A stretch of DNA of 64,000 bases from Rotaria sordida (GCA_905250125.1 CAJNOL010001034.1:20475-84474); one strand, 5' to 3'; counted from the stretch's first letter, positions 47,201-59,605 are shown. Numbers and translations: made by a program. The notes: generated from the sequence alone by a model not told the origin.

Positions 47201-47266
47201 GGGTGTGTGGATATGGGTGTGTTCTCAATCCATCGATGTCCACTTCCAAACCCACACCCACATCCC
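47201..47266. repeat. telomere-like hairpin H10
   Basis: The G-rich arm GGGTGTGTGGATATGGGTGTG, then a loop with TTCTCAATCCATCGATGTCC, and the C-rich arm AAACCCACACCCACATCCC. Confidence 0.75.
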
Positions 47267-48483
47267 AAAAAGAAAGTATGTGTTGCTATCATGTTAGTAG
47301 TTTCTTTGTTGTTTGTTGCAATGAATTTATGAGTAGCAGAAGTTTGTCTGTTCCCTTCTTTTATAGACAATCTCTCCTATACTCAGCTAATACTTTCTTT
47401 TTGTCACAAAGTACGACATTTTTTTCTCTTTCTGTTTATATCATAATTATTTTATGAAAAAAATCAGCCAAATACTAGAAAAAACAATCAAGGAGTATAA
47501 TGGAAGAGAAAGCAAGAGCGAAAATGAAAAAAAACTGATACAAGATCGAGTATTGACACAAATTGATTGAAATATCATGGACGAATTAAAAAAACGATGA
47601 AAAAAAAATGGCCACATACATCTTTCACATTTGAAATATCAGTTGGCGAGGAGCTATCGGGATTTATCTATTGATACATACAATTCAACATTTCATTCAA
47701 TCATCCTGTATAGATATTTTTTTGAATTAAAACGCGTCTGACATACTTTAGAAACGCACAGGATCAACGCATCCAGATGCAGCACACGAGAGAACCTCTC
47801 GAGGTGATTAAAAAGCTTTTGAACTCGAACTACTTTTATTTTTTAGACTCTAGTGAGTAGTGAAATACCTTAAGTTGATGCATCCCTTTATTGCTTCACG
47901 AAGGAGTTATGACTGATTTACTGGATTTTTGACTTGTAGCAACATGTGAGTAGCAATAGTGGATGAGTGACTTTGGATCTGAAATTTTATTCATAAAGAG
48001 ATTCTATGAACCATAGAATGTCCTGAAAGTTTCACATACACAGATTTTATCCACATTAATATCTTGTGGATTAAACATTCTCAGATGAAAGAAAATTTAC
48101 TTCTAATGATAATCAAACATTGTCGATTATGAGATTTATCTTATCAGTTCATTATTTTTTGTCTGATAACATAGTTAAACTAAGTTTTTCATAATATTTA
48201 TTTCTTATAGTATGTTCATAAAATATTTTTCATTGAAAATAGTAACTTCTCTCATTAGAGAAAGTAATATATATATAAGATATATCTTTTATTAATTTCT
48301 TTAATTTTTATTTTTGACAAAAACTTTAAAAAAATAGAAAGTTTAAACAATGAGCATTTATTTTTAAAATTAGCCACAGAAACATGTTACTTTTCAGAAA
48401 TTGCAATGAAACTAATGTCCGCGCCAGAATGAAAGAGGGTTGGGTGTAAGTTCAATAACTCGATAACGGTAACAGCTAGCGAC

Positions 48484-48583
48484 NNNNNNNNNNNNNNNNN
48501 NNNNNNNNNNNNNNNNNNNNNNNNNNNNNNNNNNNNNNNNNNNNNNNNNNNNNNNNNNNNNNNNNNNNNNNNNNNNNNNNNNN
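48484..48583. other. assembly gap (100 N)
   Basis: Exactly 100 N, the usual placeholder for a gap of unknown size. Anything between the two sides is unresolved. Confidence 0.99.
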
Positions 48584-48701
48584 AGTGGAGAAAACCCTTC
48601 CTGATTCATTTTTGTACCTAAATTTAAAATATAAACATCTCTCTCTAGGCAAACCAACAACCGCTAATATTTTAACCTTGTTAGTTTGGCGGTGAGAGTT
48701 T

Positions 48702-49778
48702 TCATTTGACCCGAATATGTGTCATCTTTTCACTTATCAACACACATACCTCCATTGTTAGAAGTTTTTGTGCAATCTTTCTGAATAAATCAAGAAGTAC
48801 ATTACGAAATACACTTCTGCCAAATAATGTATATATATAAAATGGGATTCCATTTGTTAGATAACAAAGTAAAAGAGCTATATTATAAACTAAAGAATCA
48901 ATTGCTGCTTCCAATGGAAATTTATTTGGTCTAATTAACATTGAATATATTTTTTCAAGAACTAATGGAAGAATAAATAAAGTTAGAAGAATAACTTGAA
49001 TAAGGAGCATTTTAAGAAGATTACGATCTATTTTCTTTTCCTGTTTTGCTTTTTGTTGATTTTGTTGTTGACCAATAAGAGATATTGAAGGTTCAATAGT
49101 ACTCTTACCAACAAAGAACATAGCTAGTGCATGTACACGACGACGAGAGTGATTTATATTGGAAATAGTCATTAAACCAAATTTAATCATAAGTAGTACA
49201 GGAAGTAATATTCCCATAACAAAAATTGATATATCAATTATATAACGACATAATGTATTTTTAGTATAACATGGAAGTGGAGTATTAATAAGATTTGCTT
49301 CATAACAATAGAATATTTCAGCATAGAGAAGACTTGAAATAATTAAAATGATTATTGCACCTCGTTGAGCATTTTTTAATGTAGCCCGCTGTCGATGTCG
49401 AACGCTGGTACTTGATAAAAGCCATCGATCAATAACAGCTAACACAATCAACCAATATGCGGCAGTTCTTGAGCTATATATAATAAAACCACGAAGTTTA
49501 CATAACCATCCAATAGTATCTGTTGGATCAATTGTCCAACCAGCTAGCATTCGTGTAGTAATAGCAGACAGAATAGCAAAGAGATTAGCAATAGATGAAG
49601 TAAGAAAAAGCCAAGCACATGGATTTGAACGAAGTTTTCGTTGTGATAGAACGAAAATGTTAAGAATATTACCGATAACACCAAATAAAAAGATAAAAAT
49701 TGAGAAATAACGATTGATTTCATTTGAAATATTGTTTAATAAAATAAAAAGATTTTCATCTGATGATGATGTAGGCAT
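48702..49778 (-). CDS. rhodopsin-like (class A-type) G-protein-coupled receptor
   Basis: A single long exon of 358 codons from the ATG at 49778. Seven hydrophobic segments are visible: FSIFIFLFGVIGNILNIFVL (TM1 with the GN motif), AWLFLTSSIANLFAILSAI, IIYSSRTAAYWLIVLAVIDRW (TM3, DRW in place of DRY at about 117-119), IIILIISSLLYAEIF, YIIDISIFVMGILLPVLLMI, LIQVILLTLFILPLVL and YNIALLLCYLTNGIPFYIYTLFG (TM7, NGIPFYIY in place of NPxxY). Cys93 before TM3 and Cys in LPCY in the second extracellular loop can form the usual disulfide. The third intracellular loop is rich in Gln and Lys. The last codons are uncertain: CAATGGAGGTATGTG at about 48755-48741 is a good splice donor, so the true C-terminus may be in a further exon to the left. 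The ligand is unknown; a peptide receptor is plausible. Confidence 0.85.
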   Translation of the reverse strand: MPTSSSDENLFILLNNISNEINRYFSIFIFLFGVIGNILNIFVLSQRKLRSNPCAWLFLTSSIANLFAILSAITTRMLAGWTIDPTDTIGWLCKLRGFIIYSSRTAAYWLIVLAVIDRWLLSSTSVRHRQRATLKNAQRGAIIILIISSLLYAEIFYCYEANLINTPLPCYTKNTLCRYIIDISIFVMGILLPVLLMIKFGLMTISNINHSRRRVHALAMFFVGKSTIEPSISLIGQQQNQQKAKQEKKIDRNLLKMLLIQVILLTLFILPLVLEKIYSMLIRPNKFPLEAAIDSLVYNIALLLCYLTNGIPFYIYTLFGRSVFRNVLLDLFRKIAQKLLTMEVCVLISEKMTHIRVK

Positions 49779-50780
49779 CTTTTCTTTTTATGCATATAGA
49801 GGAAAATAAAAGTTCTAAGAGTAGAAATATGGAAGATATAAAATTTTTTTCTATTATCTTCTATCAGTAACAGAAAAGAATGGTTTTAATGAAAATCAGT
49901 GTGTGTTTTGCGTGATATTTTACTTTGCTGCATTGATTATCTGCATCTGAAATTTTTAAATTACTTTTATCTTTTGAGTATTATTTAGTTCAACCAAAAG
50001 TTGATCTTTTGATAGTGAACTTCATTAAAGAACAACATTTGTGTAGTTGACACGTGTCTAAGGAAAATTTTCTATTTGATGTGTTTAAGAAAGCAGCAAA
50101 TATTTACACTTGAACACGTAGAAAAATTAATATATGTATTGCTGATGAAAAGTCATCAAGTACTTTTTTGTTATTTCGACTAATGCTAATAAGCTGTATT
50201 TTTATTACATAAGAATAGATAATATTCTTGATTAGAGGTCATCCATAAAGAACATCCGAGTAAAGGGATCAAATACATCTAGATGTCCGTATATTTTTTC
50301 GATTTTTTTTCATGCATTTTCTACAAAATTTTCAAGTTAAGTACTATTTCACAGCATATCCAAAGGGTACCATGTCGAAATTCTATAATATCTTATTTAT
50401 AAATGAATAAAGTACAGGTAGCGTGTATCTAATGATAGACTTAGTCCATTTTATGAAACTATCTGAGGTTTGCATGCATTGTAAAACATTGTAGTCTTGA
50501 CATGGGCATAAACATTTCATCTTGTTGACAAAGAGAATTAATAATTTTTGTTACAAGAAAGACTGTTGATCTCTCGATAAATATCTTTCTCAATTGTGCA
50601 TGATTTTGTAGGAAATTAGTTGTAAAATTTTTTGCGAAGTCTTTTTTATTGCTAAAATGAAACATGTTTTTCTTTAGATCATGATGAAAAGATAAAGGTC
50701 ACAGACTTCGATGAATTAAATTTAAAAAAAAATTTCTTTTTTTTGCATAGTGTCAATGTTCAAAAATTAACAGATAAGAA

Positions 50781-51092
50781 TCATGTAGTTTTTTTCAATC
50801 GTGTTGCAGTTTTATCAAATGCTTGGTGCATGAGTAAATATGGATTATTTTCTATTATTATTTCAGCTTGTTGTCCTAAATCACTTGCGGCTAAATATTT
50901 ATTTTTTATTTCTTCGTCAAAAGCATCTGCCATAATTCTGTTGTCTATATAGATGGTTTCATCAAGACCAGATTCTAAACAAGGAAAATATACATGTATT
51001 TCAAAATAAACTGCCATTTCGTCCCGATCGTTTAGAAAACCATTGTTACTTATTTGAGGTATTTGAGTTGGACGCATTATGCTTCTCTTCAA
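50781..51092 (-). CDS. hypothetical 103-residue protein
   Basis: An ATG-started ORF on the minus strand with clearly protein-like composition: an acidic middle (RDEMAVYFEIHVYFPCLESGLDETIYIDNRIMADAFDEEI, in pieces) and a basic end. There is no membrane segment, signal or known motif. Codon use resembles the genuine exons of the window more than the AT-rich background. No flanking exon could be joined. It may be a small gene or the remnant of a larger one. Confidence 0.4.
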   Translation of the reverse strand: MKRSIMRPTQIPQISNNGFLNDRDEMAVYFEIHVYFPCLESGLDETIYIDNRIMADAFDEEIKNKYLAASDLGQQAEIIIENNPYLLMHQAFDKTATRLKKTT

Positions 51093-54000
51093 TATTCGTC
51101 ATAAAATCTTCACATAATTTCCAAGAACATATACAATAAATCAATATATTTTCAATATATTTGTTTTTCTTTATATATTTCACTATATTTTTATATTATT
51201 CAGGTTTTCCCGCCTGGCAAACACGCACACAAAAAATTTTTTTTTTTTATATTTTATTATTATATATATATATATTTTTTAATTATTATATTCTCATTTT
51301 CCCGCTTGGCAGGCATATACACAAATTTAAAATTTTCAAGCTAATTTTCTTCATAAGACCCTTTTATGAAATAAAAGGGAACATGACAAACATATCAGTT
51401 GCTTGGGAGATAGCAAAAAGAAAAAGATTTGCGGACAGGCGCCATTCGACACTACGAAGTTGTCTTTTTACTTCTTTATATTGCGCTGATCAGAATAGAG
51501 TGGCGTACTTTTCCCTAATAATGATGAAAAAAAATTATGTTACCTCGATGAAGTCGGTACATGACCATTTCATATCCAGTCGAAAATATTTTTATATTTG
51601 CATAATTGTTGGATTGTCTTCTTTCCAATGCTATACTAACAATCGTTCTTGTCGAATGTTTCGACAGAGAGATCAGTGGTCGACGATGAAGACCTACATC
51701 TGTGTAATGATGTGTCGTCATTAGGGTAAAAAATGGCTGATCATAGTTAAAAGTTAACAGAAGAACGTCAATTTAATCAGGTAAACCTTGAATATTAATA
51801 ATGACAGGTAAATATAGATGAAACATTTTAAAAGTGTCAATCAATAGTGATGATGCATATATCTAAAAACTCGAAATTTCATCTATTGAAAGTAGTATAG
51901 AACTGAAATAGATACAGATGAATTATGAATGATGAATGATGAATGGTCTATTCATTTTATTCAATCATTAAACTTCTTTTTTAAACTTTAAATGGTTACT
52001 ATATCAAAGATAAATGATCAGTCTTCGATTTTACATTTTTAGTCATTTAGAAACATAACAATGTGAATTATAAATTCGTTCTTTTTTCATTATAGTTGTC
52101 AATCACAACTTTTTGATACAAAAAGAAACTGTCGAATGAGTTTAAGTGCTTCACCTATATAGAAATCGATTTCAGCTCTTTTACAATAAATTAAGATAAA
52201 AAGTTTTATGGTTATCACCAATTTGAGCGTCGCTTTTTGTCAATTAAATAAAGAATTAACAAAATTGAAAAGATTTAAACGCAGCGATTTCAGATATTCA
52301 TTTGATGAAAATGATCCATGAAAAACGAACCACAATGATTTCTATGAAGACATAGATTTATCTGTATTGAATCCGAAAATCAAAAATAATGGTTTGATTC
52401 TCTTTTTTAGCTATTCAACAAGAAAATTCTTTTAATGAAATCAATGCATGAAGAGAAGATTTTGATTTCTAATTTCATAAAAAACACGAACAAATATCTT
52501 TGCAACATACATGAACAATAGATGACACAGATTGGAAAAATATCAATTATAATCAGCTGAAGCTAAGATAAACATAGATTCTAAAATTGTTTGAAAATTC
52601 TCATTTGTGTGTCGAAGAGAAACTTTAAAATCAGTCAGCTATACATCGAAAATTGTGAATAAAGTGAGAGGTGCAGCTATGAAATGAAGTGATGTGCACT
52701 TTTATGAAGATTGAAATTATTTGACATGTTCTTATATAGATTTCAATAAGTCAAATATCGATCAAATCGAATGAAATGATGAATTTATCAATTTATTTTT
52801 ATCTAATATTCTCCGAAATTAAATCTTGACCAGGTCTACATATTTTCAAGAACATCAAATCATAGTCATTAATGTGTTTCATCTTTGAAGAATTCATTTA
52901 TTTTGATCAAAATCGAACATGATTCTAGTCTCTGTAAACCTTCTATGTGAAAGAATGAGTCATTCATTACTTGAATATGAATTCATAAATAGTTAAACAC
53001 TATCGGGACTTTATCCAGAAAATGATTCTAACAAAATCTTTCCGAGAATCATATACAGATATTCGAAATAACAAATTCCACAATCCTAAGTAAACGTGTG
53101 AATGAAGATTTGTGGAATATGTTTGAAGCATGACGATTCTCAGTTAAAAGTTAGATCTAAAAATTTCAAAATTAATGCATATTATCGATACAATCAAATC
53201 AAAGTAGCAAAACGACAGAAAATGATGATCTTTCATTTTTTCTCTCATTTGATTCATTGTATTTGGTCGATTTTTTGATGCACCAATTAATTCTTTATCG
53301 AAATTTGATTGAAAGTCATATGATCTTGTCTTCAATGGTCTGCCATTCGAATGACAAAATTTCGAATAAAAATTAATTAAAATAATGATTTGAAATATTT
53401 GTTAAAGAAATATATTTGAAATACTTCTCAGAAATGATAAAAAATTTCAATATCGAATAACGTAAAATGAACATTAGTCTGAAAAAGATAAGAACTACAA
53501 ATTAGATTCTTATCAATATTATTTCAAAGAATTTCACAATATTTTATCTCTCATTTCTTAAGAATCGTTCGTGGATAAATCAATAGAGAACGGAAGAGTG
53601 AGGATGAACTAAAAAGTTGGGTTTGGTGCTTTTAGATGATGATGTTTTGAATGAACATAAAAAAAATTTAAAATTTAAATTTTGGCAAGTGTTTTGATCT
53701 CCTCATGGGCGTTCTCTTTTATTATTTGATAAATAAAATTATGTCTGTTGAGAACAAATATTCAATAATTAAACTGATAAACATCATATTTGATATGAAA
53801 ACTTAAATAGAATATTGTGACATTTGTGATTAAATATACGAAATAATGTTTGACAATAAAAATAATTTGATGAAAAATCTTTATTAAAAATGATTTGAAA
53901 GAAAAACTTATGTAAAAAAAATAAAATATTATCATTTGTTATAATGTAACATTCTGTTCTATAATATTTTTAATTTTGATATATCTATTAAAATCTTCAG

Positions 54001-55057
54001 AAATTAATCGATTGATGACAAATTGACACATTGTTTTATTTTATAACTAAAAAGAAAAAACTTCAATTTTTCATTTGAAATATCAAATCAAATTCTCTTA
54101 TTATCAATTATATTCGATGATCAAAATCATTTTTCACAAAATCTTTTTTTCTAAAAGAAATAATAATACAAAACGTTAAAATTTTGAAAAAAATGAAAGA
54201 AACGATGATCATATTGACTTGAAATAACATTCAACTGAATTCTTAATATGCTATTCGATTTTCTTTTTTTAATCTAAATTAAAATTTAAAGATTTATATA
54301 AGTTAATTTAACAAGAACGATAATAACAATCGACTATAATCAAATAGATAAAATCGATTTAGTTTCTTTGTTTGAAGATTTCTATTAAATATATATTCGA
54401 TATAAATTCATATTCAATGAAAACGATGAAAAATATCAATATCAAGATTTATTTGAAATAGTAAAAATAAAATAAATTCATCGTTAAAATAACCAATTCT
54501 CTTCATATTTTATTCATGATTAAGATTTCAATCTATCAACTATGAAATCTCATCATAATCGATAAGATCGATCGATAACAAGAAAGAATATCTATTGATC
54601 ATAGATTACAAATCATTGAAGAGTTTGGAATGATAAATGATTTTAAAAGATCATTTTTCAACTAAATAATAAACATGATCAAAAAGAAATGATCCGTTAT
54701 TGATGTTGATTGTTGAAAGAAATGAGAATTAACATTTGACAATAGAGTGATCGATATTGAGATTGAGAATAATTCATAGAGAAATTTGTTTAGTAGAAAC
54801 CATTGATCTGAAAAGAGAATGATGAACTGAAGAAAATCACATCGTTTTATTGACATACATCCATTGATAAATGTCCTCTTCAACGATGATCTATAAAATC
54901 TATTAGTATCATTATTAGACAAATCTAGTCAATAAAAGATGATCAAAATTAAGAAATTCAACATATCATTTGATATTATTTGGAATTCTGTTGAGTTATA
55001 AAACGTGTTTTTAATCTTAAGAATTATAGATGAATTCGATGTGATATCAAATATGAA

Positions 55058-55108
55058 AGGTGTGAGAATCAAAGACTTATACACACTTACATCCAGACCC
55101 CACACCCA
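55058..55108. repeat. weak telomere-like block H11
   Basis: A short G-rich arm (AAGGTGTGAGAATC) and a C-rich arm (CACACTTACATCCAGACCCC, then ACACCC). Much more decayed than the others. Confidence 0.5.
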
Positions 55109-55603
55109 AAACTACAAGAGAATCAAATGATAATCGATCTAGTTGAGTCTTTATAATGAATTTTTCAATGGGACTTGTGCTTTTCTTTTATTCTATTTGT
55201 TAATAAAATATGGAAATTATTCAATAAACTGTCTGGACAATATCATTTTTTTCTATTAACTGAAGACAAAAAAAAAATAAAATATTAATATTTGAATGTT
55301 TGTTCCAAAAGTAATACATGCGCAGTAACGAAAGAAAATCTTGCTTTTTTATAATGTAATTTTAAAAAGAACAGGAAAAAAAGGCAATTGGTTTTATGCA
55401 TATTTTGTTTCTGCTTCAATGACTAATAAGAAGATGATACATTCGATGCCAATGTAACATATGTTTTTGTTTTGTTTATTTTCTTTATATTTCAAGAAAA
55501 GGTAAAAACTATCATGATTCATCTAAAGATAACAACAATTAGAAGTGTTTTCGATCGAACTTTTCTTTTCGCTCCTTGAAAAACAATTTCAATATTGATT
55601 CAG

Positions 55604-56629
55604 AAAAAAGTAGAAAAGAAGACAAAATCAATTGTACCTTGTTCAGCATTAACACGGCAATTATTTAATCATACGGATAATAAGAACTATGAAGAAGAAT
55701 TCGCAATTCCATTATGGGAATATAATAACGAAAGATATACATGGTCACAAAAACCACATTATCAAAATAAATCAACAAGTCATTGGAAGAATTTTCGAGT
55801 TCTTACATATAATATTTGGTTTTCAAAAAATTATCAACCAATGCGTTTTAACAGTCTTTGTGGCATATTAAATAAATCCGAAGCACAAATAATCGGTTTA
55901 CAAGAAAGTTAGTTTTATTTTCTTATTCTAATTGCAATTTTAAAAAAATACGTTTGATTTCTATATATATAGTGGCAAAAAATATTCTCAAACAACTTTT
56001 GACACAACTATTTGTTCAAGAACGATATTATATATCCGATGTTGATGGTCATACATTCAATAGTTCATATGGTGTTGTCTTATTAATCGACAATCGTCTT
56101 AATATTTCTAATTTAAATTTAATTGATTTTCCACAGTCAATAATGGGTCGTCGTTTAATATTTGCAGAAATTAAATTAGATCAAAATGAAATACTTCGTA
56201 TTGGTAGTGTATTTAGAATCTTTAGATAATAAACAACAACGTTTATGTCAATTAGATATTTGTCGAAAAGTACTAACTCGTTCTCCAAGTAGTTGCATTT
56301 TGATGGGAGATTTTAATTTTTCTGCAGATGATCAAGAAAATACCGATCAATTTAATAGGCTACCGCAATGGATTGATGTTTGGACTTCCTTAATGAATTC
56401 TCATAATCATGGTTTCACATTTGATACAGAAACAAATTTTACGATAAATCTTCATCATAAAATGCCAAAACAAGCAAGATATGATCGAATTATTTTACAC
56501 AGTCAAACGATTATTCCTATTCAAATTCAAATTTTAGGAAATCAACCTATCGCTAGTCAAGAACAATTTCAAATTTTTCCATCAGATCATTTTGGTTTGA
56601 CAGCAGTTTTTCAAAAGAAAAAAAAATAA
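55604..56629 (+). pseudogene. TDP2-like endonuclease/exonuclease/phosphatase gene with a frameshift
   Basis: Exons 55604-55907 and 55973-56629 join in phase (65 bp intron). The first begins at a splice acceptor (55602-55603), so a start exon is missing. Family motifs appear in order: LTYNIWFS (Asn), IIGLQE (metal-binding Glu), a SSYGVVLLID strand, VYLESLDNKQQRL, LMGDFNFSADD (Asp and Asn), WIDVWTSL, YDRIIL and SDHFGLTAVF (catalytic Asp-His). This is the pattern of tyrosyl-DNA phosphodiesterase 2, which removes topoisomerase II peptides from 5' DNA ends. At about 56208-56214 the frame must change: RIGSV is followed by TTTAG, while LESLDNK lies in another frame, as if two bases (or one extra) differ. 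Everything else is intact, so this is a recent lesion or a sequence error. Confidence 0.7.
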
Positions 56630-58143
56630 AAATATGATCTATACAAAATGAAAAAATATCCGATGAAAAGAGAACATTTATTAAGACTGATCTATGTATT
56701 ATATTGTTTTTTGTCATGATTCTTTTTTATGCAAACTTTTTTTTTTTTGAATGACATACACATTTATTTTCAAAGCATTTGTTAACCTAACATCAATTTT
56801 ATTTAAATAAAAATAAAAAAATGAGATCAAGACATATTAATTTGAGAAACGTTTAAGATGAAAATTTCGTACTAATTCTTCTTTAACATGCTCTAATGAG
56901 TAAGGATTTTATTAATGGAAGTAGAACTACATGTCCAAAATTATTATTGTGGCTTTACTAGATGTATAAATTTTACGTATAAACTAATATATGACGTTGC
57001 ATCATTAACGACTCAGAATCAAATTTCTCGATTGACTTCCTTAAATAGTCGAAATCCTATAAAAAATTTATTACAGTCCGCCATGTCTATTTGAAATACA
57101 TTTAAAAAAAAACGTAATGTTTAGCAAGATAGCGAAAAACTCAGAAGAATGACATTGTTGTGCCGATATATACGTCACGGCTCACTGCTCTTCCTCTTTC
57201 CTCTTCCTCTCTCTATTGTTCTCTCTGTATCGTCTCTCTCTTTGTTTCTCTATCATATATAAGCTTGTGTTGAATGTGCAATAGACACATTCTGGAGATG
57301 TGAAGTAGCTAATAAACATCATTGCCGAGTAGCGGCTAGCTACTCCTCCAGTCTGTCATAACATCTCTCTTCCTCATTTTATCGTTACAATTGTGTTAAA
57401 TAGTTTGTTGCAATTGTATTAGAAATAGTGCGATCTCTTGAGATCATCATTATTTGCAAGTAATAAATGCCAACCTGAGAAGCAGAAAGATAGCTAGAAC
57501 TATGAAATGAAGCAACTCTCATCCTTATGTAATTTATCGACGCTTCTTCATAAATGCTGGGAATTTTTCGACGTTTTTTTAATACTCATCAATTTTCTTT
57601 CTTTATGTGAAGGTGTCGAAAATTTGAAATTTGACCAAATTTTGTTTTCGGCGATGTTTTAAAAATTTTTAGATCGATTTTTCTATAAAAATTCGACAAT
57701 ACTTTTTTCCGAAAATAGCTTTAAAGTAATGTATAATCATTTTCCATATGATATGTATGCTCCAATTTTTCATATTTAATTTAGTTTTTATGTTTTCCAA
57801 ATATTTTAATTAATATCTTCAACAAAGCTTGATATAAAGAAGTACTTAAAAAGATTTAATAGATAGAATGATTGAATAGTTGGGTCTATCATCAATGGAC
57901 CCTTATTTAGATGGAAAAAGGTTTCAGTGAGGAGTTCCACCAAAATGTATCAGCTCATCATAGACACATACTTTACCGATTATTTTTTCACAGTTATAAC
58001 TGTCATATATGTGACGAAAAAAATAAGCATGGGTTTTCGATGAGCTCGTTCCTGTCTTGTGAAAGTCGTATTTACTCCAATATCCATAATAAGATCACAA
58101 AAAACTGTCAAAATTATGTTATTATCGAGCAATTTTTATTATG
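56630..58143. other. intergenic DNA with a probable solo LTR
   Basis: AT-rich flank of the TDP2-like gene, then the LTR-like sequence at 57156-57363, then AT-rich DNA. The ORF at 57911-58144 has no recognisable features. Confidence 0.5.
57156..57363 (+). mobile_element. probable solo LTR
   Basis: 208 bp begin with TGTTGTG and end with CATAACA, a near-perfect terminal inversion as in LTRs. Inside, in order: a pyrimidine-rich (CTCTTCC) tract, a TATA-like ATATATAAGC at about 57254, and AATAAA at about 57311. The composition is distinct from the flanks. ACAT stands just before the left end and overlaps the right end, so a target duplication is possible but not clean. No second LTR or internal retroelement part is present. 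Confidence 0.4.
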
Positions 58144-58410
58144 ATATCTCACTTTCCGCGTAAAACAATATTCATATTCATAATCAGTACAAAAACTTAC
58201 ATCAGAATAAATATATTTTATAAAAGAAAATTTTATGCAAAACTTCCCCACCCGTACTCTCTCTCAGCACTTTTCCCAAAACCTTGTCCAAGGGTCTTCT
58301 GAGATTAATTTTTCATAAAAATTTCATTTTGATGTAGTATATTTATTCTGATACAGTTTTTTGTGCTGATTCTGAATATGATATTTGTTCCACTAAATAA
58401 GTGAGATATA
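58144..58410. mobile_element. foldback element, ~267 bp
   Basis: The outer ends TATCTCACTT and AAGTGAGATA, then CATATTCA.AATCAG.ACAAAAA and ATCAGAATAAATATA, are inverted copies over about 85 bp per arm. The centre includes TTCCCCACCCGTACTC. No ORF. Confidence 0.7.
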
Positions 58411-58439
58411 ATAATAAGGGTGTGAGCAAGGGGGAAACA

Positions 58440-58850
58440 GCGGACTTCAAGACTTCAACCATAGTGACTTCATATTTTCACAAGACTTCTAAAGACTTCT
58501 AAAGACTTCATAAGACTTCTAAAGACTCCATAGGACTTCAAGGGACTTCACAAGACTTCATAGGGTTTCATGGGACTTCAGAGGACTTCAAAAGACTTCC
58601 AAAGACTTCGTGAGACTTCACAGACTTCGTGAGACTTTACGGACTTCATGAGACTTCACGGATTTTGTGAGACTTCACAGACTTTGTAGGACTTCTTGAG
58701 ACTTTATTAGACTTCACAAGATTTCATAAAACTTCACAAGACTTCGCCAGACTTCGCAAAACTTCATAAGACTTTACAAGACTTCATAAAACTTCACAAG
58801 ACTTCGCTAGACTTCATAAAACTTCATAGGACTTCACAAGACTTCAAGAG
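58440..58850 (+). repeat. AGACTTCA minisatellite
   Basis: About 30 degenerate units of 12-16 bp on the theme (A/G)AGACTTCA(C/T)A, for example ACTTCTAAAGACTTCATAAG. Unit length varies and there are no unique spacers. Confidence 0.85.
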
Positions 58851-59003
58851 GCAGATCCTATGCGTATCAAAAAACCTTATAGAAATTACATGAAACTTCT
58901 ATAACATGTAAAAAACAAAACTTATCATATAGAGATTACAAAGGTGTTTCTAGTTTCTGAGAGTTGTTTCTCGCAGTATATCCATATCTAGAATAATAAA
59001 GAT

Positions 59004-59237
59004 ATGGCAATGACACAAAGCGTTGATGAAATTAAAACAGAGAAAATAAACTTTACTGATACGCGTATATTTGATTCGATTAATCCAGCATTGAAAAACT
59101 CCTATTTTCAGGTGCAAATATATAACAAGACAAAATTTATACACAAGCAAACGGCTTGTTGTTTATTGACCAATAAAGCTAGCCATTTATCGGCTGATAG
59201 ATTATCAGGAGTGATAGAAACAAACAAAAAGGAATAA
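59004..59237 (+). CDS. 77-residue ORF inside the AGACTTCA element
   Basis: The ATG at 59004 opens MAMTQSVDEIKTEKINFTDT, followed by YFQVQIYNKTKFIHKQTACC, LLTNKASHLSADRLSGVIE and a stop at 59235-59237. The block with KQTACCLL and LSADRL looks conserved-protein-like, with balanced composition and normal codon use unlike the repeats around it. It may be a remnant of a transposon-encoded or domesticated protein; I cannot name the family. No further exon could be joined. Confidence 0.4.
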   Translation: MAMTQSVDEIKTEKINFTDTRIFDSINPALKNSYFQVQIYNKTKFIHKQTACCLLTNKASHLSADRLSGVIETNKKE

Positions 59238-59469
59238 AATTCTTCATAAGATTGACATCGAATAGATGGACACATTTCTTATAAAAATAAATCACTTCAT
59301 TCAAAAAGCATTCAGTTATTAACTGTTATGTTTTCTAAGATCCAACAAACTTTAATTTTTTTCCAGCACATTGAAAAAAAAACAATAAAAGGTTCACCTT
59401 TCTGCTAAAATAAGACCGTCGAAAACAAGACAATTTCATTGGTTTCTTATGAATTTTCATGCACTAAAT

Positions 59470-59605
59470 GTATTTCAAAACTTCCAAAAGAATTCATGAG
59501 ACTTCATTAGACTTCAAGAGACTTCAAGAGACTTTATGAGAATTCATGAGACTTCATAAGACTTCAAGAGACTTTGAAAGACTTCCAAGACTTCATGAGA
59601 CTTCA
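59470..59605 (+). repeat. AGACTTCA minisatellite, second array
   Basis: About ten units of the same theme and orientation as the array at 58440-58850. Confidence 0.8.

Larger units (their letters stand above)
45668..48701. other. repeat-rich intergenic region with an assembly gap
   Basis: It holds hairpins H8, H9 and H10, a third TGTCGAAAG-type array (46829-46965), and 100 N at 48484-48583. ORFs here run through the repeats or across the gap and are not supported. If the GPCR gene has a 3' exon, it would lie in the right part of this interval. Confidence 0.5.
49779..55603. other. 5.8 kb AT-rich region, mostly without genes
   Basis: One possible small minus-strand gene (50781-51092). Two approximate direct repeats of CATTTTCCCGC(T/C)TGGCA(G/A)(G/A)C type stand at about 51206 and 51297. 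From about 51750 to 55050 the DNA is extremely AT-rich, with recurring phrases such as GATGAAT, AAATCGAT and TTTGAAATA, but no regular period. A short GAATGAT repeat stands at 51924-51945. A weak telomere-like block H11 is at 55058-55108. No other gene is supported. Confidence 0.5.

Noticed and set aside
48412-48660. Minus-strand ORF with a run of X
   Set aside because: It crosses the 100 N gap, so its reading frame has no meaning.
51161-51724. 187-codon ORF on the + strand
   Set aside because: The first half is poly-T-derived hydrophobic sequence, the second half has no motif, and a minus-strand ORF covers the same bases with no better case.
58440-58850. Regular short repeats as a CRISPR array
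   Set aside because: Units of 12-16 bp run head to tail with variable length and no unique spacers, and the genome is eukaryotic. It is a minisatellite.
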